Below, one piece after another: positions 17,190-24,631 of a stretch of DNA of 63,087 nt (position 1 is its first letter; each line of letters starts with the position of its first letter). The DNA comes from Tetragenococcus halophilus (GTDB taxonomy: Bacteria; Bacillota; Bacilli; Lactobacillales; Enterococcaceae): the NCBI RefSeq assembly GCF_021474685.1, contig NZ_JAKEIT010000014.1, forward strand, positions 1-63,087. The letters are read 5' to 3'. A program made the position numbers and the translations under genes. The notes beneath the pieces are model-generated. The model was given only the letters and a program-made list of their open reading frames with translations. It had not been told where the DNA came from and did not search any database.

Positions 17190-17414
17190 TTAAGCTTGTT
17201 GTTTTTCTACATATTTTACTAAATCGTCAACAGTTTTAATATTTTCATCTGTTTCGATTTTTACATCAAATTCATCTTCGATTTCGTTAATGATTTGGAA
17301 TAGATCTAAACTATCTGCTTCCAAGTCTTCTTGAATATTTGTTGACAACTGAATGTCGTCTTTTTCCTTGTCTAGTTCTTCTGCTACGATTTCTTGAATT
17401 TTTTCGAATACCAT
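17190..17414 (-). CDS. acpP: Acyl carrier protein
   Basis: Carries growing acyl chains on a phosphopantetheine arm. The 74-residue acidic protein has the attachment motif DSLD with Ser35 and the usual four-helix ACP pattern. GGAGG nine bases before the ATG supports the start. It lies about 45 bases after fabH on the same strand and is followed by its own terminator, so abundant acpP mRNA can be made independently of the downstream fabD-accA genes. Confidence 0.93.
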   Translation of the reverse strand: MVFEKIQEIVAEELDKEKDDIQLSTNIQEDLEADSLDLFQIINEIEDEFDVKIETDENIKTVDDLVKYVEKQQA

Positions 17415-17461
17415 AAATATATTCCTCCAATATTTTTTCTATTATTATTATCACTACAGAT

Positions 17462-18430
17462 TTATAAAATGACCGATAGGGTTGCCCAAGTTAATCCGCC
17501 ACCAAAACCTGAAAGTATCACATTTTGTTGGTTTCCAAGGACAATCTTTTTACTAGCGACCGCTTCATCCAATAAAATCGGAATAGAAGCCGCTGAAGTA
17601 TTACCATATCTATCCATATTTTGTAAAAATTTGTCTCTAGAAACATTGACCTTTTTCGCGATCTTATCTAAAATTCGCGCATTTGCTTGATGAAGCAAGA
17701 AATAATCGATTTCTTTATTCTGTTGGTTCATCACTTTTTTGATTTGCTCTACGACATCTCTAACTGCAAAATCAAAAATTTCTCGCCCTTCCATAGACAA
17801 GTATGAACTTTGACTTGTTTCATTTTCGGAATAAGGGCTATTTACAGCAGTAAAACCAGATGTTAACGACATCGCTCGCTTCCCATCTGCTTGTAAGTTT
17901 TCAGCCGTAATATGCTCTGTTTCTGAAGCTTCTAATAAAACACCGCCTGCACCATCACCAAACAACACTGCCGTCGAACGGTCTGTCCAATCTAAGGTTT
18001 TGGAGATAACTTCGCCGCCGATGACCAATCCTTTTTTTGCACCCGTGCGTACTAACTTATCCGCCACTGATAATGCATAAACAAAACCCGAACAAGCAGC
18101 ACTTAAATCAAAACACATGGCACGATTTGCCCCAATTGCGCCTTGTACTAAACAAGCTACTGAAGGACTATAGTAATCAGGAGACATCGTAGCAACAATG
18201 ATAAAGTCTAACTCTTCAGCAGAATACTGGCTTTTTTCCAACAATTTTTCTGCTACTTTAATACAAAGGTCTGACGTATTTTCCGTTGTTGTAATGCGAC
18301 GTTCTTTAATCCCTGTGCGAGATTGAATCCATTCATCACTAGTGTCCATGATCTGTGCAAGCTGATCGTTGGTCACAGCTTTGTCAGGAACGAAGCTGGC
18401 AGTTTGTGTGATTTGTCCAAAATTATTCAT
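17462..18430 (-). CDS. fabH: 3-oxoacyl-ACP synthase III
   Basis: Initiates fatty acid synthesis by condensing acetyl-CoA with malonyl-ACP. The 322-residue protein has the catalytic cysteine in DLSAACSGFVYAL, histidine in LLHQANARI and asparagine in YGNTSAASIP. The ribosome binding site is weak (GTGAGTG), which may mean coupling to fabT, whose stop is 10 bases upstream. It is second in the fab cluster after the regulator gene. Confidence 0.95.
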   Translation of the reverse strand: MNNFGQITQTASFVPDKAVTNDQLAQIMDTSDEWIQSRTGIKERRITTTENTSDLCIKVAEKLLEKSQYSAEELDFIIVATMSPDYYSPSVACLVQGAIGANRAMCFDLSAACSGFVYALSVADKLVRTGAKKGLVIGGEVISKTLDWTDRSTAVLFGDGAGGVLLEASETEHITAENLQADGKRAMSLTSGFTAVNSPYSENETSQSSYLSMEGREIFDFAVRDVVEQIKKVMNQQNKEIDYFLLHQANARILDKIAKKVNVSRDKFLQNMDRYGNTSAASIPILLDEAVASKKIVLGNQQNVILSGFGGGLTWATLSVIL

Positions 18431-18440
18431 TGCATTACAC

Positions 18441-18882
18441 TCACTTATAATCTTGTAGGAAACTGTGAAGATTCTCTAAGGCCTTTTGTAAGGCTACAGA
18501 TTCTTCGTTATCCATGCCCTGTAAAATGCTTTTTACCATTTCCATGTGGAAACGTTGGTGGACACGGAAAATTAATCTCCCCTTTTTGGTCAAACCTAAT
18601 TTGACAACTCGTCGATCATCTTCGCTACGAAGACGTTCAACATAGTCTTTTTTAACCAATCGATTGATCGCGATCGTCAATGTCCCAACAGTGATCGAAA
18701 GTTCTTTGGCCACTTCAGAAGTGGTCTTTTTTTTTATACATACCAATTGCTTCAATCGTATGCATCTCAGTAATCGACAAATCTTTAAACTGCGATTTTT
18801 TTAATTCTGATTCTTCGATCACTAAAATATCATTAAAAGCCTCAACTAATAATGTATTGATTCGTCCAAAATTGGGCTCCAT
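18441..18882 (-). pseudogene. fabT: fabT, MarR-family fatty acid repressor, frameshifted at an A9 tract
   Basis: FabT represses fatty acid synthesis genes when bound to acyl-ACP. From the ATG at 18882 the frame reads MEPNFGRINTLLVEAFND and continues through SITEMHTIEAIGMYKKK. It then breaks, because the run of nine A (18727-18735 on the plus strand as T9) puts the rest, TTSEVAKELSITVGTLTIAINRL to the end HSFLQDYK, in the +1 frame. Eight A would give an intact protein of about 146 residues like enterococcal FabT. As written, translation ends about 76 codons in, inside the winged helix. It may be a real loss, a phase-variable or slippage-rescued gene, or a sequencing error. The FabT operators at 18904-18932 remain intact. 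Confidence 0.85.
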
Positions 18883-18903
18883 TAACTAACACCATCCGAA
18901 TAG

Positions 18904-18932
18904 TTTGATTATCAAACGATTTGATAATCAAA
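18904..18932. promoter_or_regulatory. Twin FabT-type operators in the fabT leader
   Basis: TTTGATTATCAAA (18904-18916) and TTTGATAATCAAA (18920-18932) are two palindromes matching the known FabT box of streptococci and lactococci, three bases apart. Together they form a larger dyad. They begin at the -10 element and extend into the transcribed leader, an ideal position for repression. A third imperfect site, TTTGATTTTCAAA, lies at 19024-19036. Confidence 0.82.
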
Positions 18933-18960
18933 CTATAAATGAAACTTTGAAAAAATGCAA
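18932..18960 (-). promoter_or_regulatory. Promoter of the fab cluster
   Basis: Minus-strand -35 TTGCAT (18955-18960) and -10 TATAGT (18932-18937) are 17 bp apart. The -10 overlaps the first FabT-type operator. Confidence 0.7.
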
Positions 18961-19119
18961 GTTTATTTTTTCATTTTTTCAATCATTCACTTTTCAAATA
19001 ACAAATCAAACAATCAAATTTACTTTGATTTTCAAATAATTTTAACACAATCAGCTGTGGTGTAAACAGCTTTAAGTCACCCTTTTAATTTTTATTAATT
19101 TTCTTTACTATTAATCAAT

Positions 19120-19370
19120 CACAACATGATAAAAAACAGGGATTAAAGTTGGTTTACATTCCCTGAGATTCAAAACATGGGGAGCGTCTTATAAAAAGAG
19201 CCCCTATCTTTTAAGAAAATTGTAGAAAGTTCAAAGAAAGTAGATAAACATGGGGAGTCTTCTTAGCGATTTAACCCCTGAGATTGAAAAGATAGGGATT
19301 AAACTTGAATAACACTCCCTCATATTGAAAACATGGGGGATGTATTACTGATTTACTCCCTGATAAACTA
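19120..19370. repeat. Array 2: 41-bp periodic repeats with CCCT/GGG arms
   Basis: In the 440-base gap between fabT and the deoxyribosyltransferase gene, CCCT recurs at 19161, 19202, 19276, 19317 and 19358. The spacings are 41, 74 (41+33), 41 and 41. Each full unit also carries GGG(G) about 18 bases after CCCT (e.g. CATGGGGAG, CATGGGGGA, ATAGGGATT), and a further GGG at 19139 fits a preceding unit. An ATTGAAAA-like block follows CCCT in most units. The last unit is cut by R1 copy B. No reading frame is present. Confidence 0.7.
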
Positions 19371-19465
19371 AAGGATACTACGCCTCGCTTTCGCTCGCCC
19401 TAGTACTGTTCATCAGCTTCTCTTAGCTCCCTTTGGTCGCTAAATCGCAGTGATTCACAGCAAAA
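19371..19465 (-). repeat. R1 repeat copy B
   Basis: Single R1 unit (ATACTACGCC ... GCAGTGATTCACAGCAAAA). On the minus strand it starts TTTTTGCTGTGAATCACTGCG right after the terminator of the deoxynucleoside salvage operon. Its inner stem is TTTAGC/GCTAAG. It abuts and truncates the 41-bp array 2. Confidence 0.85.
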
Positions 19466-19492
19466 ACAGCCAGCTTTTTTATAAACTGGCTG
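19462..19492 (-). terminator. Terminator of the deoxynucleoside salvage operon
   Basis: CAGCCAG/CTGGCTG stem with a 12-base loop, followed on the minus strand by T5 that is shared with the first bases of R1 copy B. Confidence 0.82.
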
Positions 19493-19519
19493 TTTGATCG
19501 AGTGTTACTATATTTTTAG

Positions 19520-20017
19520 TTAAAAAACATCAATAGGGGGGTGGGGTTCGCTTGGAAAATGATTAAAATCATAGCTGCTGAGTTGTTCAAATGATTCGAT
19601 AAAACTTGTCGTACCTTGAGCAATCATTAAGTTTAATTGTTTTTGATCCAAATTTTTACTAAAAGGTAGTACTAAAACGGGTTTGTGTAATGCCCGCATA
19701 AATCCCATTTCAAAGGCGGAACCATCGTCAATTTGATCTAAATCATATAAAAATACACCACAGTCAGCGGTGCTCATAGCAGACAAATCATTTTGGTAAG
19801 TAGCGTTTTGCCAAATAAGTGTGCCAAATACTTCTTTTGGATCATCAAAAGTAGCCTCTTGATATTGAAAGTCAAAAGGAAAATGGACCACCGCTACAGT
19901 ATCATTGTCTTCTAAAGCGTCTTTTGCTTTCTCGACCCTTTGTTTTTGTTCTTCGTTAAAATAAGGAGTTCCTAAATAAATTTTGGTAAGCGCCTTGCTT
20001 TGTCTATCTTTAGCCAA
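19520..20017 (-). CDS. Nucleoside 2-deoxyribosyltransferase
   Basis: Exchanges bases between 2'-deoxyribonucleosides in salvage. I place the start at TTG 20017, seven bases after AAAGGAA, giving about 165 residues that begin MAKDRQSKALTKIYLGTPYF. This fits the about 160 residues of lactobacillar enzymes; the longer frame lacks a ribosome binding site. The core YLGTPYFNEEQKQRVEKA is followed by a WQNATYQNDLSAM segment matching the family YNNDL block, and DGSAFEMGFMRAL carries the likely catalytic glutamate. It overlaps the end of the deoxynucleoside kinase gene by eight bases, so both are translated together from the operon with NrdR-like boxes. Confidence 0.85.
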   Translation of the reverse strand: MAKDRQSKALTKIYLGTPYFNEEQKQRVEKAKDALEDNDTVAVVHFPFDFQYQEATFDDPKEVFGTLIWQNATYQNDLSAMSTADCGVFLYDLDQIDDGSAFEMGFMRALHKPVLVLPFSKNLDQKQLNLMIAQGTTSFIESFEQLSSYDFNHFPSEPHPPIDVF

Positions 20018-20651
20018 CCATAACTTCCTTTCCATTAAGTTTTGTCTGAATTTGTGCAAATACATCTTGCCAATCTGCTTTTTGGGTCACATCATAACGA
20101 TCTGCATCAATTTTTAACTTGGGGCCATGGTTATACTGTTCAAACCAATCACCGTAAGCTGTATGTAATTGTTTATAATAGTCTAACAAGCCGTTTTCTT
20201 TTGTTGGTTGTTCAAATGATCTGCCCCGTTTTTGTATATTAGATAATATATGATCAAAACTAGCGTCTAAATAAATCATTAAATCCGGTGCTTTTTTAGG
20301 TAATGTTGATAGTTCTTCCATCATATTATTTAATAGTTCTAAATAAATTTGGTATTCTTCCTCACTGATATTACCGTTTTCTACATTAATTTTGGTAAAC
20401 AATGCATCTTCATAAATCGAACGGTCTAAGACATTATTTTGATCAAAAAAGGCTTCTTTAATACTTTTGAAACGTTTATTTAAAAAATATATCTGCAAAG
20501 CAAATCCGTATTTCCCTGGATCCTCATAGTATTTGTTTAAAATAGGATTTTCGTCCACAGCTTCATAAAAAGGTTCTGTCTGTAGTTCACCTGCTATTTT
20601 AGTTGTATAGGTTGTTTTTCCTGCGCCAATCATTCCCGCCATTACTATCAC
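20010..20651 (-). CDS. Deoxynucleoside kinase (dAK/dGK type)
   Basis: Phosphorylates deoxyadenosine, deoxyguanosine or deoxycytidine with ATP for dNTP supply. Aligned to the lactobacillar dAK/dGK start MIVLSGPIGAGKSS, this protein begins at GTG 20651 as (M)IVMAGMIGAGKTTYTTK, giving about 213 residues; an ATG 51 bases upstream lies in the promoter. The P-loop is GMIGAGKTT, the substrate/magnesium motif DRSIYEDALF follows at about 80, and the lid-type arginine cluster is QKRGRSFEQ. It is the first gene of the salvage operon, downstream of two NrdR-like boxes 31 bp apart. Confidence 0.86.
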   Translation of the reverse strand: MIVMAGMIGAGKTTYTTKIAGELQTEPFYEAVDENPILNKYYEDPGKYGFALQIYFLNKRFKSIKEAFFDQNNVLDRSIYEDALFTKINVENGNISEEEYQIYLELLNNMMEELSTLPKKAPDLMIYLDASFDHILSNIQKRGRSFEQPTKENGLLDYYKQLHTAYGDWFEQYNHGPKLKIDADRYDVTQKADWQDVFAQIQTKLNGKEVMVG

Positions 20652-20684
20652 GATTTCGATCGCCTTCCTTATTTTATGCAAAAT

Positions 20685-20731
20685 ATACAATATATAGTAC
20701 ATCTTATATATTATTTTGCAATATATAGTGT
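20685..20731. promoter_or_regulatory. Pair of NrdR-like boxes, 31 bp apart
   Basis: ATACAATATATAGTAC (20685-20700) and TTGCAATATATAGTGT (20716-20731) each match 13 of 16 positions of the NrdR box ACACWATATATWGTGT and share the core CAATATATAGT. Start-to-start distance is 31 bp, the three-turn spacing typical of paired NrdR boxes in front of ribonucleotide reductase genes. They lie directly upstream of the deoxynucleoside kinase. An outer inverted repeat TGCAAAATA/TATTTTGCA spans 20677-20720. Confidence 0.6.
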
Positions 20732-20785
20732 TTATAGTCCTTTTAAATTTTACAATAGATTTTCCATAATGTGAAGCCCCTCAAT

Positions 20786-20822
20786 AAAAAAACGAGAAAC
20801 AAGTTAAAATAACTGTTTCTCG
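20786..20822 (-). terminator. Terminator of the DUF1797 gene
   Basis: CGAGAAACA/TGTTTCTCG stem immediately beyond the stop codon is followed by a T7 run on the minus strand. Confidence 0.82.
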
Positions 20823-20829
20823 AATTTTT

Positions 20830-21060
20830 TTATTGAATTAAATCATAAACTTCCATGGCTACAATATCAATGTTATCAAATTGGTAAGCTTGATTTGTTT
20901 GGGCTTCAGTTAACTCAAATGTTTCAGTGGCGTTATCATAGCTTACTATACATTTTTCAACGCCTTCTTTTTCAAAGCGACGTACTTGCACTTCGCTATC
21001 TTGCGCTTCGATCATTGCTTCAAGTCGTTTAATGATAGCAACTAATTGGGAATTTTGCAT
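20830..21060 (-). CDS. DUF1797 family protein (YktA-like)
   Basis: A 76-residue cytoplasmic protein of unknown function conserved in Bacilli. The pattern LEAMIEAQDSEVQVRRFEKEGVE, then CIVSYDNATETFELTE and a C-terminal FDNIDIVAMEVYDLIQ, is characteristic of DUF1797. It has no membrane segment or known catalytic motif. A GAGGCACC-type ribosome binding site precedes the ATG. It is monocistronic, with a strong terminator directly after the stop. Confidence 0.85.
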   Translation of the reverse strand: MQNSQLVAIIKRLEAMIEAQDSEVQVRRFEKEGVEKCIVSYDNATETFELTEAQTNQAYQFDNIDIVAMEVYDLIQ

Positions 21061-21151
21061 CCTAGGTGCCTCCTCTATTATTCACATTTCTGTTTTATTC
21101 TAACAAAAAGAAGAAGACTTGTGGATGTTTTTTTTCAATTTTTTTCGCTTT

Positions 21152-22030
21152 TTAAGAATTTGTTTGGTCTGTCCACCAAAGTTTAATTAAGGCTTGCGTC
21201 CCATCATTTTCATTTCCATGATCCGCTAGTTTTTCATAAAATTGTGTAGCCAATTGTGTGTTAGGCAACTCCAGAGACAATTTTTGTGCTTCATCTAAAG
21301 CAATTTTCAAGTCTTTAATAAAATGTTTTACAAAAAAGCCTGGAGAGTAGTCTTCTTTTAAGATCCGCGGACCATAATTGGACATAGACCAGTTCGCAGC
21401 AGCACCGCCTGCTAGTGTATCCATCACTTTTTGTAAAGAAAGCCCAGCTTTATCGGCATAAACTAACATTTCAGTCATTCCCGTCATTGTTCCAGCGATC
21501 ATAATTTGATTGGCCATTTTTGTATGTTGTCCTTTACCCGCTGATCCGTGTAGGGTATAACTTTCCCCCATTTTTTCAAAAAGTGGCAGCACTTTTTCGT
21601 AAACAGCTTCTTCACCGCCTACCATTATGGTTAATGTTCCATTTTTTGCGCCTAAATCTCCACCAGAAACTGGCGCATCTAAACTATCAGCGCCATTATC
21701 ACTTGCAGTTTGGCTAATTTTTTCAGCTAAAGTTGGCGCACTAGTCGTTAAATCGACTAAAATTTTCCCATTTACATCGCTAGCAAAAATACCTGTTGCA
21801 TCTCCATAGTAAACTTCTTCTACATCTTGTGGATAACCTACCATAGTAAATATGATTTCACTTGCATCAGTAACTTCTTTAGGTGTATCTTTCCAGATTG
21901 CACCATTTGCTACTAAGTCGTCTGTTTTACTTTTCGTCCGGTTATAAACAAACAACTCATGTCCTGCCTCCATTAAATGTCCAACAATTGCATGTCCCAT
22001 GACACCTGTTCCAATAAAACCAATTTTCAT
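21152..22030 (-). CDS. NAD(P)-dependent oxidoreductase, beta-hydroxyacid dehydrogenase family
   Basis: A 292-residue member of the 3-hydroxyisobutyrate / tartronate-semialdehyde reductase family. The Rossmann motif GFIGTGVMGHAIVGHL is at about residues 4-19, the substrate motif DAPVSGGDLGAKNGTLTIMVGG near 115-137 is canonical, and the catalytic lysine lies in GKGQHTKMANQ (about 170). The C-terminal helical domain contains GFFVKHFIKDLKIALDEA. It is more typical of the family than the paralogue at 3879-4757. The natural substrate (a beta-hydroxyacid or short aldehyde acid) cannot be told from sequence. Confidence 0.87.
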   Translation of the reverse strand: MKIGFIGTGVMGHAIVGHLMEAGHELFVYNRTKSKTDDLVANGAIWKDTPKEVTDASEIIFTMVGYPQDVEEVYYGDATGIFASDVNGKILVDLTTSAPTLAEKISQTASDNGADSLDAPVSGGDLGAKNGTLTIMVGGEEAVYEKVLPLFEKMGESYTLHGSAGKGQHTKMANQIMIAGTMTGMTEMLVYADKAGLSLQKVMDTLAGGAAANWSMSNYGPRILKEDYSPGFFVKHFIKDLKIALDEAQKLSLELPNTQLATQFYEKLADHGNENDGTQALIKLWWTDQTNS

Positions 22031-22098
22031 TTTACTACCTCCTAAATAAAAAAAGTCTGTACTTTCAGTATACGCGAAAATACAGATTTATGAAATGA

Positions 22099-23340
22099 TT
22101 AATGAAAGATTCCTCTAAATAAGCGTCTATGCTTTTTTGTTTTGTCGCCTTCGTCAATAGTACTTTGTTGTTCTTTTGTTGCTTGCATATTTTTATAATA
22201 AGCGATCGTTTCATTATAAAAGGCTAGCATAGATTCTCCGAAATTTTCTACCGAAATTTCATATTTTTTCTTATCTAAAATCGCTTGATCCTTGGGAGGA
22301 TTTTCCGCCATATAAGAAAGTAGCGCAGGTACAAAATCGTCATCTGTTGAAAAAGTTACCCCAAGCGAAGGATCATCTATTAAATGGTCCAAATATTCAT
22401 TGCCTTCAACCACAAGTTGTGTACCCGAAGCCATAGCTTCTAAATAAGTTAGCCCTTGGCTTTCTGAAGTAGAAGTACAGACAAAATAATCAGCGGATTG
22501 ATAATATAAGGCCACTTGATCATTCGGAACTTCTCCGACAAATATGACTTTATTTCTTACTTTCTTATCATAAGCCAGTTGTTTTAATGCTTCTTCATAA
22601 GGTCCTTTTCCTACGATTACTAGACGCACATTAGGTTTTACTTGTAAAACCTCAGGTAAGTTTTCTATCAAAGCTTGTATATTTTTTTCATAAGAAACTC
22701 GACTTAAAGAAAGTAAAAATATCTCATCTTCATGTATTCCTAAAAGGGCACGTAACTGTTTACTTTTAGCAGCTGTATTTTCATCAGTTTCAAATTTTTT
22801 TGTTTGAATACCTGTTGGAATCACACACATCGGCGAAACTACACCATATTTTTTTAAGGTAGTAATCACTCGTTCACTAGGACAAACGACCCCGGATGTA
22901 TGATTAGCAAAAACACGCGAAAAAACTTTTACATGCGCCGGACGTACCACTTTTCCGCGGGCAATATAATGTAGATAATCTTCATACATCGTATGATAGG
23001 TATGAATCACTGGGATATGCAGTTTTTTTCCCACTACTTTTCCCAAAAAGCCGGCTCCGAATTCAGTATGTGTATGAATTAAGTCTAATTCAAAGTTTCT
23101 AGCGATCATATACGCATCCCACATGCCACGTACGACAATACGGCGGTCCTTAAAGGATATAAAAGGAACACTTGGCATGCGAACAATTCCCTCTTCATAT
23201 GCTGGCGCATTAGGGTCGGTAGTAGTAAAAATAATCACTTCATGCCCGCGCCTAATTAATTCATCTTTTAATGTCTTGATTGATGTAGCAACTCCACTTA
23301 CTTGAGGAAAGTAAGTATCTGTGAAAAACCCGATTTTCAC
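22099..23340 (-). CDS. 1,2-diacylglycerol 3-glucosyltransferase (GT4)
   Basis: Glycosyltransferase family 4 enzyme of 413 residues that probably makes monoglucosyl-diacylglycerol, the membrane glycolipid and first step of the lipoteichoic acid anchor. The N-terminal domain starts MKIGFFTDTYFPQVSGVATS, as in the Acholeplasma and enterococcal monoglucosyl-DAG synthases. The donor-binding EX7E motif is SESQGLTYLEAMASG near residue 300. It lies 33 bases after a second GT4 gene on the same strand, matching the bgsA/bgsB pair of Enterococcus faecalis. It acts at the cytoplasmic membrane face. A basic C-terminus (KKHRRLFRGIFH) may assist membrane binding. Confidence 0.85.
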   Translation of the reverse strand: MKIGFFTDTYFPQVSGVATSIKTLKDELIRRGHEVIIFTTTDPNAPAYEEGIVRMPSVPFISFKDRRIVVRGMWDAYMIARNFELDLIHTHTEFGAGFLGKVVGKKLHIPVIHTYHTMYEDYLHYIARGKVVRPAHVKVFSRVFANHTSGVVCPSERVITTLKKYGVVSPMCVIPTGIQTKKFETDENTAAKSKQLRALLGIHEDEIFLLSLSRVSYEKNIQALIENLPEVLQVKPNVRLVIVGKGPYEEALKQLAYDKKVRNKVIFVGEVPNDQVALYYQSADYFVCTSTSESQGLTYLEAMASGTQLVVEGNEYLDHLIDDPSLGVTFSTDDDFVPALLSYMAENPPKDQAILDKKKYEISVENFGESMLAFYNETIAYYKNMQATKEQQSTIDEGDKTKKHRRLFRGIFH

Positions 23341-23373
23341 AAAATTCCCTCCAAACTACGAATCTATCTTTTT

Positions 23374-24378
23374 TTAAGAAAGTACCGTTTCATATATATT
23401 TTGTAATTTTTTTCCGATGTGCGGGATATTTTTTGCTTGTGCCGTTTGCCAACCATTTTCAGAAAGATCAGGCAACTTTTTTTCAACAATACCTTCTAGT
23501 AATTGACTGAATTCTGTGTTGTTATTTCCCATATAACAGTTTTTCCCATCTTTTAACCAGCCCTCATACACAGGAATGTCACGAACAAGTACGTTTTGTA
23601 AACTTGCTAAAGCTTCTAATACTACAATCCCTTCTGTTTCCTCATAAGAAGGGAAGAAAAACAAATCGGCATTAGAATAAGCTCCTTCAATGATATCACC
23701 TTTGATATAACCAGGAAAGATTACATTATCGGGATGATCGTGTTGTACAATACGGCGAATATCTTTGGGAATTGAATATAAGGAGATATGACCGAACCAA
23801 ATAAATTTATACTGGGGAAAGCGTTTGGCCACTTCAACAAAATCAACGATCCCCTTACGCCGAAAATAAAGTCCGACAGAAATAATCACTTTTTGCTCAG
23901 ATGCTAGTTTAAAATACTCACGAAATGCTTCCTCTTTTTTTTCATCTGGTTGAAATTGCTCCAGGTTAATACCATTAGATACTACATCAATAGGTTTTTG
24001 AATACCATATGTTTGTAAAACCTTTTTAGCATAAGGCGTCGGTGTGATTAAACGATCACCTAAGGCGTAGAGACTGACTAAGTATTTTTTATATAATGGC
24101 GTAATTGTATTCGCTCCAAAAAATGAATTCTTAAAATCTTCCGCATTGGAATGCGCGTGATAAATAACTTTTTTTTCTTGTTTTTTAGCTTGCTTTATTA
24201 TTTTTCGGCTATTTATTCCGTAGGTATTGATATGTAAGATATCAAAATCCTTACTTCTAGCATCAGTCGTATAATCAATTCCAGCACTTTCCAATGCCTT
24301 TTTTTGATGTTCAAACGCACGTCCGATTCCTGATTTTTCCAGCATTTTTTGTCCTTCAAAATAAAGAAGCACTTTCAA
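23374..24378 (-). CDS. Glycolipid glycosyltransferase (GT4), probable second glucosyltransferase
   Basis: GT4 enzyme of 334 residues, starting (TTG codon) MKVLLYFEGQKMLEKSGIGRA, which matches diglucosyl/galactosylglucosyl-diacylglycerol synthases such as pneumococcal CpoA and enterococcal BgsA. The EX7E motif is EETEGIVVLEALAS (about 255). The TTG start is chosen because AAAGGGG stands nine bases before it; an ATG in between is out of frame and stops at once. With the neighbouring gene it would build diglucosyl-DAG in two steps. It is first in the operon, behind a promoter at 24409-24436. Confidence 0.82.
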   Translation of the reverse strand: MKVLLYFEGQKMLEKSGIGRAFEHQKKALESAGIDYTTDARSKDFDILHINTYGINSRKIIKQAKKQEKKVIYHAHSNAEDFKNSFFGANTITPLYKKYLVSLYALGDRLITPTPYAKKVLQTYGIQKPIDVVSNGINLEQFQPDEKKEEAFREYFKLASEQKVIISVGLYFRRKGIVDFVEVAKRFPQYKFIWFGHISLYSIPKDIRRIVQHDHPDNVIFPGYIKGDIIEGAYSNADLFFFPSYEETEGIVVLEALASLQNVLVRDIPVYEGWLKDGKNCYMGNNNTEFSQLLEGIVEKKLPDLSENGWQTAQAKNIPHIGKKLQNIYETVLS

Positions 24379-24408
24379 GGATTCATTCCCCTTTCTTTTT
24401 TCAATTAC

Positions 24409-24436
24409 AGTATATCATATTTTACGTTATTCTTAA
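24409..24436 (-). promoter_or_regulatory. Promoter of the glycolipid glycosyltransferase operon
   Basis: Minus-strand TTAAGA (24431-24436) and TATACT (24409-24414) with a 16-bp spacer, about 30 bases upstream of the TTG start codon. Confidence 0.55.
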
Positions 24437-24631
24437 CTCCAACTAAGGGCTTAAATTATGCTGGATTAAATACTTAGAACAAATAATTCAATGCTATTTT
24501 GTATTTGCAAGATATTATTTAAAGCAGTTATGAAGTAAACTTTCTAAAAACCGCTTTTATTTTACTAGTTTCTTTTTTCAAAAAATGATATCTTTAAAGT
24601 AGCACACATGCTTAAAAATGGAGGTTAGCTT

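Noticed and set aside
18441-18755. Short fabT starting at an internal ATG in the +1 frame (MKQLVCIKKK)
   Set aside because: That start lies in the shadow frame of the FabT N-terminus and has no ribosome binding site; the homologous N-terminus is found upstream in the other frame.
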